This document shows, in pieces, positions 50,431 through 60,755 of a stretch of DNA of 64,000 bases. The notes beneath the pieces were generated by a model. That model did not search any database. It saw nothing but the letters and a program-made list of their open reading frames with translations, and was not told the origin of the DNA. The DNA is from Salibacterium halotolerans (GTDB lineage: Bacteria > Bacillota > Bacilli > Bacillales > Marinococcaceae). The translations under genes were made by a program, and so were the position numbers. The stretch spans positions 124,001 to 188,000 of the forward strand of contig NZ_FOXD01000002.1 of NCBI RefSeq assembly GCF_900115625.1. Reading direction: 5' to 3'. Every line of letters starts with the position of its first letter. Position 1 is the stretch's first letter.

Positions 50431-51294
50431 ATGCCTACGGAAACGACACGGCTTCTCACATTGCACGAAGCGCCCCACATGACATGGAAAAGAATAGCAG
50501 CCATTCACGGCATCGATCCGACATTCACCACGGCTTATCACCTTTCTGCAACTGAACTCGCCTCATGTCTTTATCTGCAGCCCCTTCAGGCTTCCGCACT
50601 GCACCGATTTCTTCATTCCACTGAACGTACCCCCGCTTTTTATAGAGAAAAAGGCATTGAAATTCTGACACCTTTCATGGAAGAATACCCGGAACGACTC
50701 CGCCACATATATGATCCCCCATGGGTGATCTATGCCAAAGGCAGAACCAATCTGCTTCACAGCGAAAAGAGTCTTGCTGTCGTAGGAACAAGAAAGCTTA
50801 CTTCCTATGGTATGGAAGCTCTTGAAGAACTGCTCCCGCCTGTTATGGAACGCGGTACGGTTATTATCAGCGGCTTAGCTGCCGGCACAGATGCTGCTGC
50901 CCACAAATTAACGATCCGTAAAAAAGGAGTAGCAATAGCTGTTTTGGGCGCCGGGTTTGATCATATTTATCCCCGGGAGAATACAGCTTTATTCCACCAC
51001 CTTTCCCGCCATCATCTGCTGCTGAGTGAATTTGCGCCGGACACCCCGCCGAGAAAATGGCAGTTTCCGATGCGGAACCGTATTATCAGCGGCTTGTCTG
51101 ATGCGGTATTTATAACCGAAGCCGCCTCCCGCAGTGGTTCTCTTATTACCGCCTACCAGGCTCTGGAACAGGGCCGGGACGTGAAAGTGCTGCCCGGATC
51201 GATATTTTCCCCGATGTCTGCCGGAACGAACCAGCTTATTAAAGAAGGAGCTGCGCCGGTGATGAGTGCCGATGACCTTCTGGATCCTGAATGA
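50431..51294 (+). CDS. dprA: DNA-processing protein DprA
   Basis: A 287-residue protein that binds incoming single-stranded DNA and loads RecA during natural transformation. N-terminal helical region, then the Rossmann-like DprA domain with SLAVVGTRKLTSYG, SGLAAGTDAAAHK, ILG-type AVLGAGFDHIYP and FPMRNRIISGLSDAV. No C-terminal winged helix is seen, as in B. subtilis. ATG 50431 is 4 bases after GGAAGG, immediately downstream of the sucCD terminator. Confidence 0.95.
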   Translation: MPTETTRLLTLHEAPHMTWKRIAAIHGIDPTFTTAYHLSATELASCLYLQPLQASALHRFLHSTERTPAFYREKGIEILTPFMEEYPERLRHIYDPPWVIYAKGRTNLLHSEKSLAVVGTRKLTSYGMEALEELLPPVMERGTVIISGLAAGTDAAAHKLTIRKKGVAIAVLGAGFDHIYPRENTALFHHLSRHHLLLSEFAPDTPPRKWQFPMRNRIISGLSDAVFITEAASRSGSLITAYQALEQGRDVKVLPGSIFSPMSAGTNQLIKEGAAPVMSADDLLDPE

Positions 51295-51469
51295 CGAGGA
51301 AAGAAAGGAACATAGACATTTTGGGTGGACACGGCACATAAACTGTGAAAAAATGATTGTGATTTGTTTCCCAAAACAAAAGATAGTTTTACTAATTAGC
51401 GGAGAAAGAATGAATAGACAGGTTACGTACGGCAGACGAATAAAAGCGGCACCATAATATGTTAAAGAT

Positions 51470-51499
51470 TTGACAAAGCACAGGACACTGGTTGATAAT
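51470..51499 (+). promoter_or_regulatory. SigA promoter of topA
   Basis: A perfect TTGACA (51470-51475), an 18-base spacer and GATAAT (5/6) lie about 45 bases before topA. The rest of the 249-base dprA-topA gap shows no gene or clear terminator; a 15-codon frame at 51410 is probably chance. Confidence 0.65.
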
Positions 51500-51543
51500 A
51501 TGGAAAATCGAAAAGCAGCAAAAAGGGGGAGGAAACAAGAGAT

Positions 51544-53616
51544 ATGGCAGATTATTTAGTAATCGTGGAATCTCCCGCTAAGGCGAAAACGATCAGCAAA
51601 TATCTTGGGAAAAAATATACAGTGAAAGCGTCGATGGGACATGTCAGGGATTTACCGAAAAGCCAGATGGGAGTGTATTCAGAGAGTAATTTTGATCCAA
51701 AGTATATAACGATCCGGGGAAAAGGCCCGATTCTGAAGGAACTGAAAGCAGCGGCGAAAAAAGTAAAGAAAGTGTATCTGGCTGCAGACCCCGACCGGGA
51801 AGGGGAAGCCATTGCCTGGCATCTGGCCTACAGCCTTAATATAGATCCGGAATCGGAGTGCCGGGTTGTTTTTAATGAAATCACAAAGTCAGCGATCAAA
51901 GATGCTTTCAAGGAACCCCGCAAAATTAATATGGATCTCGTTGACGCCCAGCAGGCCCGCCGGGTTCTGGACAGGCTCGTCGGATACAATATCAGTCCGC
52001 TTCTATGGAAAAAAGTGAAGAAGGGATTAAGCGCCGGCCGCGTCCAGTCCATCGCGGTAAAAATGATAATCGACCGGGAAAAAGAGATTCAAAGCTTTGT
52101 ACCGGAAGAATACTGGAGTATCGAAGGGTCGTTTCAACGCGGAAAAGACGCTTTTGAGGCGAAGTTTTACGGCGTGGACGGCAAAAAGCAGGAACTGCGC
52201 TCCAAAGAAGATGTAGACCAGGTACGAAGCCGGATGATCGACGATTCCTTCACGATTCAAAAGGTTACGAAAAAGGAAAGAAAGCGTAACCCCGTACAGC
52301 CGTTTACAACGTCGCTCCTACAGCAGGAAGCAGCCCGGAAACTGAATTTCCGCGCCAAGAAAACGATGATGATTGCCCAGCAGCTGTATGAAGGAGTCGA
52401 TCTCGGCAAAGCGGGTACCATTGGGCTTATCACGTACATGCGGACCGATTCAACCAGGGTATCCAACACGGCAAAAGAAGATGCGAAAGCGTATATTGAA
52501 GAACAATACGGGAAAGAATACCTGGGAACGAACCAAAAACAGCCTTCGCAGAATTCCAACGCCCAGGACGCCCATGAAGCCGTAAGGCCGACAACAATCA
52601 GCAACGATCCAAAAAGCGTAAAATCCCATCTGAGCCGGGATCAGTACAGGCTGTACAAACTGATCTGGGAACGTCTGATGGCGAGTCAGATGGCGCCCGC
52701 TGTCATGGACACGATGTCAGTGGATATGGATAACAACGGGGTTATCTTCCGCGCGAATGGCTCCAAGGTTAAATTTCAGGGCTTTATGAAAGTGTATGTC
52801 GAAGGCAGCGACGACGGAAAGAAAGAAAAAGACACCTTTCTTCCGGACCTTAAAGAAGGAGAGCAGGTGCAGGAACAGGAACTTTCGGAAAACCAGCACT
52901 TCACACAGCCGCCTCCGCGTTACACGGAAGCACGACTGGTGCGGACGATGGAAGAAATGGGAATCGGCAGACCGTCGACCTATGCACCGACACTGGATAC
53001 AATTCAGCGGCGCAACTATGTCGCTCTCGAAGAAAAACGGTTTGTACCGACGGAACTTGGAGAAATTGTTCTTGATTTGATCGTTGAATTCTTTCCGGAA
53101 ATTCTGGATGTTGAATTTACCGCGAAAATGGAGAATGACCTTGACTATATTGAAGAGGGACGTCAGAATTGGATTGAAATCATCGATGAATTCTACCAGG
53201 ATTTCGAGAAACGGCTGAAAGTCGCGGAAGAGGAAATGGAAGAAGTGGAAATCCGTGACGAACCGGCCGGAGAGGACTGTGAAAATTGCGGAAGTCCCAT
53301 GGTCTATAAAATGGGGCGTTACGGTAAATTCATGGCATGCTCAAACTTTCCGGAGTGCCGTAACACAAAAGCCATTGTAAAAGAAATCGGAGTCGACTGT
53401 CCCAAGTGTAAAGAAGGGAATGTCGTCGAGCGCAAAAGCAAAAAGCAGCGGAAATTTTACGGCTGTGACCGCTATCCCGAATGTGACTTCATTTCCTGGG
53501 ATAAACCCATTTCCCGGCCCTGTCCGAAATGTAACTCCATGCTCGTCGAGAAAAAGACGAAAAAAGGAGTACATGTCCAGTGCACCAACTGCGACTACAA
53601 AGAAGAACCGAACTAA
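51544..53616 (+). CDS. topA: DNA topoisomerase I
   Basis: A 690-residue type IA topoisomerase that relaxes negative supercoils. TOPRIM domain ([18 protein letters not shown] ... [12 protein letters not shown]), catalytic Y298 in ITYMRTDST, and C-terminal zinc ribbons with CXXC pairs at about residues 578-690 ([24 protein letters not shown] and their partner cysteines). GGGGGAGG precedes the ATG. trmFO, the usual next gene in B. subtilis, is absent. Confidence 0.97.
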   Translation: MADYLVIVESPAKAKTISKYLGKKYTVKASMGHVRDLPKSQMGVYSESNFDPKYITIRGKGPILKELKAAAKKVKKVYLAADPDREGEAIAWHLAYSLNIDPESECRVVFNEITKSAIKDAFKEPRKINMDLVDAQQARRVLDRLVGYNISPLLWKKVKKGLSAGRVQSIAVKMIIDREKEIQSFVPEEYWSIEGSFQRGKDAFEAKFYGVDGKKQELRSKEDVDQVRSRMIDDSFTIQKVTKKERKRNPVQPFTTSLLQQEAARKLNFRAKKTMMIAQQLYEGVDLGKAGTIGLITYMRTDSTRVSNTAKEDAKAYIEEQYGKEYLGTNQKQPSQNSNAQDAHEAVRPTTISNDPKSVKSHLSRDQYRLYKLIWERLMASQMAPAVMDTMSVDMDNNGVIFRANGSKVKFQGFMKVYVEGSDDGKKEKDTFLPDLKEGEQVQEQELSENQHFTQPPPRYTEARLVRTMEEMGIGRPSTYAPTLDTIQRRNYVALEEKRFVPTELGEIVLDLIVEFFPEILDVEFTAKMENDLDYIEEGRQNWIEIIDEFYQDFEKRLKVAEEEMEEVEIRDEPAGEDCENCGSPMVYKMGRYGKFMACSNFPECRNTKAIVKEIGVDCPKCKEGNVVERKSKKQRKFYGCDRYPECDFISWDKPISRPCPKCNSMLVEKKTKKGVHVQCTNCDYKEEPN

Positions 53617-53624
53617 CGACAAAA

Positions 53625-53657
53625 AGGAATCCCCTTTTTTACAAAAGGGGGTTTTCC
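53625..53657 (+). terminator. Terminator after topA
   Basis: Stem TCCCCTTTT / AAAAGGGGG (one G-U), loop about 4 bases, then TTTTCC. Confidence 0.8.
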
Positions 53658-53722
53658 TATGTTTCCTTCACATAAAAACAACCGGCCCTCGTCAGAATTT
53701 TATGAAAAAATAATTAACTTCC

Positions 53723-53751
53723 TTGAACGGGTGCAGGGTCTATGTTAGAAT
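53723..53751 (+). promoter_or_regulatory. SigA promoter of xerC-hslV-hslU-codY
   Basis: TTGAAC, a 17-base spacer and TAGAAT with an extended TG (TGTTAGAAT), about 30 bases before xerC. Confidence 0.75.
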
Positions 53752-53781
53752 TTAAGAGCTTTTGTGCGTGAGGTGACAAAC

Positions 53782-54702
53782 ATGAAAGAAGAATGGAAAT
53801 ACTGGAATGATACATTTCTGCAATATCTTCAGGTGGAGAAAAACGCATCTTCTTTGACGATTGATGCGTACCGAAAAGATCTGGAGGACTATTTCCGTTT
53901 TTTACAGACGGAAGGTATCCAGAATCCCCTGGACGTGGACATGAACGTTGCGCGCCTGTATTTAACACGTCTCTTTGACGAGCAGTACGGGCGCAGCAGC
54001 GCTGCCCGGAAAATTTCCGTTCTGCGCACGTTTTACAGGTATGTTAAAAAAGAAGGACAGATGGAGACAAATCCATTTGCGTCCTCCAGTCTGCCGAAAA
54101 AACAGAAAAAACTGCCCAGGTTTTTGTATGAGAAAGAGCTGGAGGCGCTGCTTGATTCCTTTGATATTGAAAAAGATCTTGACCAGCGCGATCTGGCCCT
54201 TTTTGAACTGCTGTATGCCACAGGACTGCGCGTCAGTGAGATGTGTCGGCTGGAAGAACAGCATCTTGATGAAGACCTTGGCACTATTCTTGTGCACGGA
54301 AAAGGCGACAGAGAACGATATGTACCTGTCGGGAGTTTTGCGATGGAGGCGCTTGATCATTACCGCCGGCATGCAAGGCGGCGCCTCGTTCAGAAAAACG
54401 GCGGGGATACCTCTGTTTTGTTTCTGAACAATAAAGGGACGCCGCTTACAGACCGGGGGATACGTTATATCGTGAACAAACGGGTGAAAGATGTATCAGC
54501 TACGCTGCAATTGTCTCCCCATGATCTGCGTCATACGTTCGCGACTCATCTATTGAATCAGGGAGCGGATCTGCGCAGTGTGCAGCAGCTCCTGGGACAT
54601 GCGAACCTTTCCACAACGCAGATTTACACTCATGTAACAAAGGACCGGCTCCGGGACGTGTACAACAATGCCCACCCACGCTCGGAAAAGAATGGAGGAT
54701 AA
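53782..54702 (+). CDS. xerC: Tyrosine recombinase XerC (CodV)
   Basis: A 306-residue recombinase that resolves chromosome dimers with XerD at dif. SAM-like core-binding N-terminus (about 1-90), then catalytic R150 in [29 protein letters not shown] and nucleophile Y282. ATG 53782 has GAGGTGA 5 bases upstream; the GUG at 53764 is a less likely start. It heads the codV-clpQ-clpY-codY operon of Bacillus. Confidence 0.96.
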   Translation: MKEEWKYWNDTFLQYLQVEKNASSLTIDAYRKDLEDYFRFLQTEGIQNPLDVDMNVARLYLTRLFDEQYGRSSAARKISVLRTFYRYVKKEGQMETNPFASSSLPKKQKKLPRFLYEKELEALLDSFDIEKDLDQRDLALFELLYATGLRVSEMCRLEEQHLDEDLGTILVHGKGDRERYVPVGSFAMEALDHYRRHARRRLVQKNGGDTSVLFLNNKGTPLTDRGIRYIVNKRVKDVSATLQLSPHDLRHTFATHLLNQGADLRSVQQLLGHANLSTTQIYTHVTKDRLRDVYNNAHPRSEKNGG

Positions 54703-54706
54703 AACC

Positions 54707-55252
54707 ATGGAGTCATCGTTTCATGCTACAACGATATTTGCCGTTCATCATAATGGAAAAGCCGCAATGGCCGGAGATGGACAGGTGACATTCGGGCAGG
54801 CGGTTGTCATGAAGAAGACCGCACGAAAAGTCAGGAAAATTTATCATGACCGGGTACTTGCCGGGTTTGCAGGGTCGGTTGCGGATGCGTTTACCCTGTT
54901 TGACATGTTTGAAAGCAGGCTCGAACAGTGGAACGGCCAACTGCAGCGAGCTGCCGTGGAACTTGCCAAAGAATGGCGCAGTGACAAAACACTCCGCCGG
55001 CTGGAAGCTATGCTCGTCGTGATGGATAAAGATACCCTTCTCCTGGTGGCCGGCACCGGTGAAGTTATTGAACCGGATGACGGTCTGATTGCGATTGGCT
55101 CGGGAGGAAATTATGCGCTTGCCGCGGGACGTGCACTCAAGCAGCATGCTCCCCATATGGAAGCTAAAGACATGGCGGAAGCTTCCCTGAAAACCGCCGG
55201 CGACATCTGTGTGTTTACAAATGACCAGCTGGTTGTAGAAGAAATCGAATAA
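54707..55252 (+). CDS. hslV: ATP-dependent protease peptidase subunit HslV (ClpQ)
   Basis: A 181-residue proteasome-like peptidase working with HslU. The conserved [33 protein letters not shown] and IGSGGNYA segments are present. The predicted N-terminus is MESSFHATT, one residue longer than the MSSFHATT of B. subtilis ClpQ, where Ser2 is the reported nucleophile. ATG 54707 is 7 bases after GGAGG and no better start exists. Confidence 0.96.
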   Translation: MESSFHATTIFAVHHNGKAAMAGDGQVTFGQAVVMKKTARKVRKIYHDRVLAGFAGSVADAFTLFDMFESRLEQWNGQLQRAAVELAKEWRSDKTLRRLEAMLVVMDKDTLLLVAGTGEVIEPDDGLIAIGSGGNYALAAGRALKQHAPHMEAKDMAEASLKTAGDICVFTNDQLVVEEIE

Positions 55253-55271
55253 AGGAAAGGGCGGATGAGTG

Positions 55272-56663
55272 ATGAACACCCCGCTGACACCGAAAAAAAT
55301 TGTGGAGATCCTCGATCAGTACATTATCGGTCAGAACCAGGCGAAGCGGTCCGTCGCGGTAGCGCTTCGCAACAGATACCGGAGAAGCATGCTGGAGGAA
55401 AGTCTGCAGGATGAAATCACGCCGAAAAACATTCTCATGATCGGACCGACCGGAGTCGGTAAAACCGAAATTGCGAGAAGACTGGCCAAGCTGGCCGGGG
55501 CTCCTTTTGTGAAAGTGGAAGCGACAAAATTCACCGAAGTCGGATACGTGGGCCGTGACGTCGAATCCATGATCCGGGATCTTGTAGAAACGTCGGCCCG
55601 GCTCGTTAAAGAGGAAAAGATGGAGGAAGTAAAAAATGAAGCCGCACGCGAAGCAGAGAAGCGTCTTGTAAAACTGCTCGTTCCGGAAAAAAAGAAGCAG
55701 CAGCAGAGCAAAAACCCTTTTGAAATGCTCTTTCAGCAGCAGAATCAGGAAGAAACAAAAGAAGAAACACAAGAAGATCAGGACATCGCTGGAAAGCGGC
55801 GCCGCATGGAACATCAGCTTGCTATGGGTGAATTGGAAGATCACATGGTTACCATCGAAGTGGAAGAACAGGGACGGGGCATGTCTGATATGTTTCAAGG
55901 GTCCGGTATGGAACAGATGGGCATGAACATGCAGGAAATGCTCGGCAGTATGATGCCTAAAAACAAGAAAAAAAGGCGGCTGACAGTAAAAGAGGCACGA
56001 CCGGTGCTTGAGGAGCAGGAAGCCCAGCAGCTCATTGATATGGATGAGGTGGGGCAGATTGCTGTTTCGAAAGCAGAACAGCTGGGTATGGTGTTCATAG
56101 ATGAAATCGACAAAGTCGCCGGTAATCAGCAGTCCAGTGCTGATGTGTCCCGGGAAGGCGTTCAGCGGGATATTCTCCCGATTGTCGAGGGATCGGCCGT
56201 ATCCACCAAGTACGGAACAGTGAAAACCGACCACATTCTGTTTATCAGTGCCGGCGCTTTTCATACGTCGAAACCGTCCGATCTGATTCCTGAACTTCAG
56301 GGACGTTTTCCGATCCGAGTGGAACTTGATAACCTCGGAGCGGATGATTTTATCCGGATTCTGCAGGAACCGGATCAGGCTCTGATAAAACAGTACCAGG
56401 CGCTCTTAAACACCGAAGGTATAAATGTTGAATTTTCTGACGAAGCTGTACACAAGATTGCGGAGATGGCGCAGGATGTGAACCAGCATACAGAAAATAT
56501 CGGGGCACGCAGACTGCACACACTGCTGGAGCGCCTGCTTGAAGATTTATCATTTGAGGCACCGGATATTATGATGGAAACGGTGACGATTACCTCGGAT
56601 TATGTGGAAGAAAAACTCGCTTCGATTGCAAAGAACAGAGATATGAGCCGATATATTTTATAA
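55272..56663 (+). CDS. hslU: ATP-dependent protease ATPase subunit HslU (ClpY)
   Basis: A 463-residue AAA+ unfoldase feeding HslV. Walker [10 protein letters not shown] from about residue 58, GYVGRDVES pore loop near 90, an intermediate domain (about 110-240) rich in Gln, Met and Lys, Walker [10 protein letters not shown] and sensor segment [13 protein letters not shown] 55272 is preferred to the adjacent GUG 55269. codY follows 23 bases on. Confidence 0.97.
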   Translation: MNTPLTPKKIVEILDQYIIGQNQAKRSVAVALRNRYRRSMLEESLQDEITPKNILMIGPTGVGKTEIARRLAKLAGAPFVKVEATKFTEVGYVGRDVESMIRDLVETSARLVKEEKMEEVKNEAAREAEKRLVKLLVPEKKKQQQSKNPFEMLFQQQNQEETKEETQEDQDIAGKRRRMEHQLAMGELEDHMVTIEVEEQGRGMSDMFQGSGMEQMGMNMQEMLGSMMPKNKKKRRLTVKEARPVLEEQEAQQLIDMDEVGQIAVSKAEQLGMVFIDEIDKVAGNQQSSADVSREGVQRDILPIVEGSAVSTKYGTVKTDHILFISAGAFHTSKPSDLIPELQGRFPIRVELDNLGADDFIRILQEPDQALIKQYQALLNTEGINVEFSDEAVHKIAEMAQDVNQHTENIGARRLHTLLERLLEDLSFEAPDIMMETVTITSDYVEEKLASIAKNRDMSRYIL

Positions 56664-56686
56664 GAGATAAACAGGAGGAGTCACAG

Positions 56687-57469
56687 ATGGATTTGTTATC
56701 AAAAAGCCGCAAGATTAATGACATGCTGCAAAAAACGGCAGGGGACCATGTTAACTTTAAAGATATGGCGGAAACACTCCGCGATATTATCAGCTCCAAT
56801 GTGTTCGTTGTAAGCCGCCGCGGCAAACTGCTCGGCTATGCAATTAAACAGGAGATTGAAAACGACCGGATGAAAAGAATGCTGGAAGAACGACAGTTTC
56901 CGGAGGAGTATACGTCTGGTTTGTTCAAAATAGATGAAACGTCTCCTAACCTCACGATAGACAGTGACTACACTGCTTTCCCGGTAGAGAACAAGGAACT
57001 GTTTGCTTCCGGGCTGACGACGGTCGTTCCGATTAACGGTGGCGGGCAGCGTCTTGGCACGCTTGTACTGGCGCGTTTAAACGAACACTTTGATGATGAT
57101 GATCTTATTCTGGCGGAATACGGGGCTACCGTGGTAGGCATGGAGATTCTCCACGAAAAAACACAGGAAATTGAAGAAGAAGCCCGCAGTAAAGCGGTCG
57201 TTCAAATGGCGATCAGCTCCCTTTCATACAGTGAGCTGGAAGCAGTGGAGCACATCTTTGAAGAACTGGAAGGAAAAGAAGGATTGCTCGTCGCGAGCAA
57301 GATTGCAGACAGAGTCGGTATTACCCGCTCTGTGATCGTGAACGCTCTCCGGAAGCTTGAGAGCGCGGGAGTCATTGAATCGCGTTCCCTCGGAATGAAA
57401 GGAACGTACATTAAAGTACTGAACGACAAATTTCTCTATGAACTCGAAAAGCTGAAAGCAAACAGTTAG
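56687..57469 (+). CDS. codY: Global nutritional repressor CodY
   Basis: A 260-residue regulator that senses branched-chain amino acids and GTP and represses amino-acid uptake, synthesis, competence and motility genes. N-terminal GAF domain (about 1-155) with the ligand pocket, a linker helix, and a C-terminal winged helix-turn-helix (about 203-240, [20 protein letters not shown]). AGGAGGAG precedes the ATG. It ends the operon and sits next to fla/che, a known CodY target in B. subtilis. Confidence 0.98.
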   Translation: MDLLSKSRKINDMLQKTAGDHVNFKDMAETLRDIISSNVFVVSRRGKLLGYAIKQEIENDRMKRMLEERQFPEEYTSGLFKIDETSPNLTIDSDYTAFPVENKELFASGLTTVVPINGGGQRLGTLVLARLNEHFDDDDLILAEYGATVVGMEILHEKTQEIEEEARSKAVVQMAISSLSYSELEAVEHIFEELEGKEGLLVASKIADRVGITRSVIVNALRKLESAGVIESRSLGMKGTYIKVLNDKFLYELEKLKANS

Positions 57470-57487
57470 AACCGAATAATGACGGCA

Positions 57488-57519
57488 CCCGCTGCTTCGT
57501 GTGAAGCAGCGGGTTTTTT
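57488..57519 (+). terminator. Terminator after codY
   Basis: A perfect 11-bp stem (CCCGCTGCTTC, tetraloop GTGT) followed by T6. Confidence 0.95.
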
Positions 57520-57640
57520 CATGTTTTCATAAATCAATAAGATTGACCTATGTAAGCTGCTGCTCTTTTTAGAGAAAACGAAAACGACAATCAAAGTGAA
57601 CGAAAGCACGGCAGGCCTTTCACTATATTGAACAGGGGGG

Positions 57641-57667
57641 TAAAGGTCTTAGAAATGAAAACGATAC
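57641..57667 (+). promoter_or_regulatory. Candidate SigD promoter of fla/che
   Basis: TAAA, 15 bases, then AACGATAC, matching 5 of 8 bases of the SigD -10 (GCCGATAT) with the right spacing. B. subtilis fla/che also has a SigD promoter upstream of its SigA promoter. Confidence 0.5.
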
Positions 57668-57759
57668 CAGTGGTTTTTGTTTAGTATAAAAGAACTATTT
57701 ATATAGGAAAAAATGGGGTGGTCCTTTTTTATCGAAATGAAAAACCATGAAAACACCCT

Positions 57760-57788
57760 TAGACAAATGTCACATATTTTTATACAAT
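57760..57788 (+). promoter_or_regulatory. SigA promoter of fla/che
   Basis: TAGACA (5/6), a 17-base spacer and TACAAT (5/6), giving a leader of about 105 bases before flgB. No clear CodY box is seen. The remaining bases from 57520 hold no gene. Confidence 0.7.
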
Positions 57789-57901
57789 TTGGGTGGAAGT
57801 CCTCAAACAATAGAAAAAAATGTAAGGTTATGTCATGAACAAACAAACCAAAGCAAATTTCAGGCTTAATAAGGTCTTTAGTAGGAGGAAGGAGGTAGTG
57901 T

Positions 57902-58297
57902 ATGGGACTGTTTGATTCAGCCACTTTTCACAACCTGGAACAGGGTCTGAAAGGTGCGGCCACCCGGCAGAAGGCAATATCAGACAATATTGCAAATGTT
58001 GATACGCCGAATTACAAGGCTAAGAACGTCCACTTTAAACATACCCTAAATGAAGCGGTGCAAAACGACAAATTTCAAGCGCAGCAGACCAATCAAAAAC
58101 ATATTCCTTTTGGAGGCGGCAGCGAGTCGATTTATGTCAGCCGGGATGCATCTACGATGTACAACCATAACGGCAATAATGTCGACATAGACAAAGAAAT
58201 GACAGATTCGGCCAAAAACCAGATTTACTATAATGCACTGACGGATCGGTTGAGCAGTAAATTCAGCAGTCTGAAAACAGCGGTACGCTCGAATTAA
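57902..58297 (+). CDS. flgB: Flagellar basal-body rod protein FlgB
   Basis: A 131-residue proximal rod subunit and first gene of the fla/che operon. N-terminal helix with the ANVDTPNYKA motif shared by axial proteins, and a C-terminal helix. GGAGGAAGGAGG lies just before the ATG, a very strong site. Confidence 0.96.
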   Translation: MGLFDSATFHNLEQGLKGAATRQKAISDNIANVDTPNYKAKNVHFKHTLNEAVQNDKFQAQQTNQKHIPFGGGSESIYVSRDASTMYNHNGNNVDIDKEMTDSAKNQIYYNALTDRLSSKFSSLKTAVRSN

Positions 58298-58326
58298 TCC
58301 GCTGATGAAATCGGAGGGAATGAATA

Positions 58327-58791
58327 GTGGGACTATTTGATGGAGTGAATGCAGCAGCCTCAGGGCTGACAGCCCAGCGCCTGCGGATGGATGTTGCTTC
58401 GGCCAATACAGCCAATGCCGATTCCACCAGAGGAACTCTCGTCGACGGAGAATGGGAACCGTACCGCAGGAAAATGGTAACAATGAGTTCGGCGGACTCC
58501 GGTTTTTCTTCCCATCTCCAGCAGGCGATGGGAAGCGGCAAAAACCCGCAGGTGGGAACTGGAACGGAAGTAACGGGCATTGTGGAAGACCAGTCTCCGT
58601 TCAAACAGGTTTACAACCCGGAGCATCCTGATGCCGGGGAGGACGGATACGTGGAGATGCCCAATGTGGATCCGCTGAAAGAGATGGTGAACATGATGGG
58701 GGCGAGCCGTTCCTATCAGGCTAATATTACATCACTGAATGCGTCGAAGAACATGATGCTAAAAGCGCTTGAAATAGGAAGAGGCCAGTAA
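58327..58791 (+). CDS. flgC: Flagellar basal-body rod protein FlgC
   Basis: A 154-residue proximal rod protein. ALTAQRLRMDV-type N-terminal motif followed by ANTANADSTR, and a C-terminal NMMGASRSYQANI...LKALEIG. Translation starts at GUG (58327) after GGAGGG. Standard position between flgB and fliE. Confidence 0.96.
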   Translation: MGLFDGVNAAASGLTAQRLRMDVASANTANADSTRGTLVDGEWEPYRRKMVTMSSADSGFSSHLQQAMGSGKNPQVGTGTEVTGIVEDQSPFKQVYNPEHPDAGEDGYVEMPNVDPLKEMVNMMGASRSYQANITSLNASKNMMLKALEIGRGQ

Positions 58792-58805
58792 GAGGAGGAC
58801 TATGA

Positions 58806-59120
58806 ATGTTTGAAAGTTTTATAGGGGGCCCTGTAGCATCACAGCAGACCGGGGCAGTGAAAAACAATGCCGGGAACAATACAACGCCTGCACAAGCTCA
58901 GGAGTCGTTCAAAAACGCATTGAATGATGCGGTGACCAAAGTGAACGACGCGCAGATTAAATCGAATGAAATGACATCAAAACTCGCATCCGGTGAAGTG
59001 GAGAACCTGCATGAAGTAATGGTTGCGGCTGAGAAAGCAGGCGTCATGCTGCAGACCACTGTCGAAGTGCGGAATAAGGCACTGGATTCCTATCAGAAAA
59101 TCATGCGTATGCAGGTTTGA
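58806..59120 (+). CDS. fliE: Flagellar hook-basal body protein FliE
   Basis: A 104-residue adaptor joining the MS ring to the rod. The C-terminal half (LASGEVENLHEVMVAAEKA, QTTVEVRNKALDSYQKIMRM) is the FliE signature; the N-terminal third is variable and low in complexity. ATG 58806 follows GAGGAGG; an ATG four bases earlier is out of frame. Confidence 0.95.
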   Translation: MFESFIGGPVASQQTGAVKNNAGNNTTPAQAQESFKNALNDAVTKVNDAQIKSNEMTSKLASGEVENLHEVMVAAEKAGVMLQTTVEVRNKALDSYQKIMRMQV

Positions 59121-59156
59121 TCTGCTCACAGCAGATAATGCAAATCGGGAGGCCCC

Positions 59157-60743
59157 ATGAAAGAGAAGGTACTACAATTCAGACAGAAAACAACCGAATA
59201 CTGGCGTAATCGAAGCGGAGTTCAGAAAATACTGCTCATCGGTTCCTTTGTATTACTTATCCTTATTATAATTCTCGCTGTATTTTTTACGTCCAGAACG
59301 AACTATGCTCCGCTCTATTCCGAATTGACACAGGAAGAAACAGGACAGATTACGCAGAATCTTGATTCCAGGGGCGTAACGTATGAGCTTGCAAACAATG
59401 GATCTACTATCCGGGTCCCGCAGGAGCAGGTCGATTCCCTGAAAGTGGATCTGGCTGCCGAAGGACTTCCGGACAGCGGCAGTATTGATTATTCGTTTAT
59501 TGAAGATCAGATGGGCTTTGGCATGACCGACAATGAATTCAACACGATGGAGCGGGCCGCCATCCAGACAGAGCTCGGTCGTCTTATGGAGAACATTGAC
59601 GGCGTGGAAGCAGCTGATGTCATGCTCAATATGCCTGAAGAGTCCACGTGGGTGTCTGAACAAGGGGGAAATGCATCCGCATCTGTCGTGGTGGACACCG
59701 GAGGATCAGCAAATCTTGAGCAGTCCCAGGTGCGGGCGTTGTATCATCTTGTTGCCAAAAGTGTGCCCGATCTGACCGTTGATAACATTGTTATTATGAA
59801 TCAGATGTTTGAACAGTTCACGTATGAGAATGCCGAAAGCGGCTCGACGATGAGTGCCTATGAAGAACAGCGGAGCATTCAGGAAGATATTGAAAAGGAT
59901 ATTCAGTCCAGACTGCAGCAGATGCTCGGCCGTATGATGGGGCTCAATAAAGTAGCCGTGTCGGTGACAACAGATCTTGATTTCACGCAGGAAACGAGAG
60001 AGGAAGCGCTGGTGGAGCCGGTCGATGAAGAGAATATGGAAGGCATCGCCGTCAGCGCTGAACGGATTGAAGAAGCTTATGAAGGTCAGCCCCCGGAAGA
60101 TGGCGGCACTGCAGGAGCCGGGGAAGGAGATGTGGCGAACTATCCAGCCGGAGCCGGCACCGGACAGGGCGATTATCAACGGGATGAAGAGCGGATCAAC
60201 TACGAGGTGAACCGAATTCACCGTGAAATCACGGAAAGTCCTTACAAAATCCGTGACCTCGGTATCCAGGTGATGGTTGAACCACCTGAACCGAATAATC
60301 CGGACTCTCTTGATCCGCAGACAATAACCGAAATTGAAGAAATGCTGACGACAATGGTAAGTACAAGCATCAATCAGGAATACCAGGATAATATGGAAGC
60401 CGGAGCCATTGAGGACAATATTTACGTCGCTTCCCAGCCGTTCAATGGACAGCAGGAGATGCCGGAGGAAACCTCAACATCGTCTATCCCGATGTGGGCG
60501 TACATTGCCGGAGGAGCTCTTCTGTTCACGGTTCTTGCGCTCATCATTATATTAATACGCAGAAGAAACCACGGTGAAGAAGAGTGGACCGAAGAAGAAA
60601 TGACCGCAGCAGAACCGGTGCCCGATATTCCGGATGAAGACAACTCAGAGGAAGCACAACGTAGAAAACAGCTGGAAAACCTGGCTCAGGAAAACCCGGA
60701 GGAATTCTCAAAACTATTACGGACGTGGTTGTCCGATGAGTAA
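59157..60743 (+). CDS. fliF: Flagellar MS-ring protein FliF
   Basis: A 528-residue ring protein anchoring the basal body. Two membrane helices (about 25-45 and 445-467) flank the periplasm-side ring-building domains. A Gly/Glu-rich acidic loop lies at about 285-350, and the C-terminal tail (about 490-528) should bind FliG. Confidence 0.96.
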   Translation: MKEKVLQFRQKTTEYWRNRSGVQKILLIGSFVLLILIIILAVFFTSRTNYAPLYSELTQEETGQITQNLDSRGVTYELANNGSTIRVPQEQVDSLKVDLAAEGLPDSGSIDYSFIEDQMGFGMTDNEFNTMERAAIQTELGRLMENIDGVEAADVMLNMPEESTWVSEQGGNASASVVVDTGGSANLEQSQVRALYHLVAKSVPDLTVDNIVIMNQMFEQFTYENAESGSTMSAYEEQRSIQEDIEKDIQSRLQQMLGRMMGLNKVAVSVTTDLDFTQETREEALVEPVDEENMEGIAVSAERIEEAYEGQPPEDGGTAGAGEGDVANYPAGAGTGQGDYQRDEERINYEVNRIHREITESPYKIRDLGIQVMVEPPEPNNPDSLDPQTITEIEEMLTTMVSTSINQEYQDNMEAGAIEDNIYVASQPFNGQQEMPEETSTSSIPMWAYIAGGALLFTVLALIIILIRRRNHGEEEWTEEEMTAAEPVPDIPDEDNSEEAQRRKQLENLAQENPEEFSKLLRTWLSDE

Positions 60744-60755
60744 GGAGGTTCTGCC

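Noticed and set aside
51326-51333. A further GTGGACAC half-site in the dprA-topA gap
   Set aside because: A single 8-mer without a partner; such matches are expected by chance in 64 kb.
55215-56264. 349-codon frame on the minus strand
   Set aside because: Antisense to hslU and the end of hslV; Phe/His-rich low-complexity product without family features.
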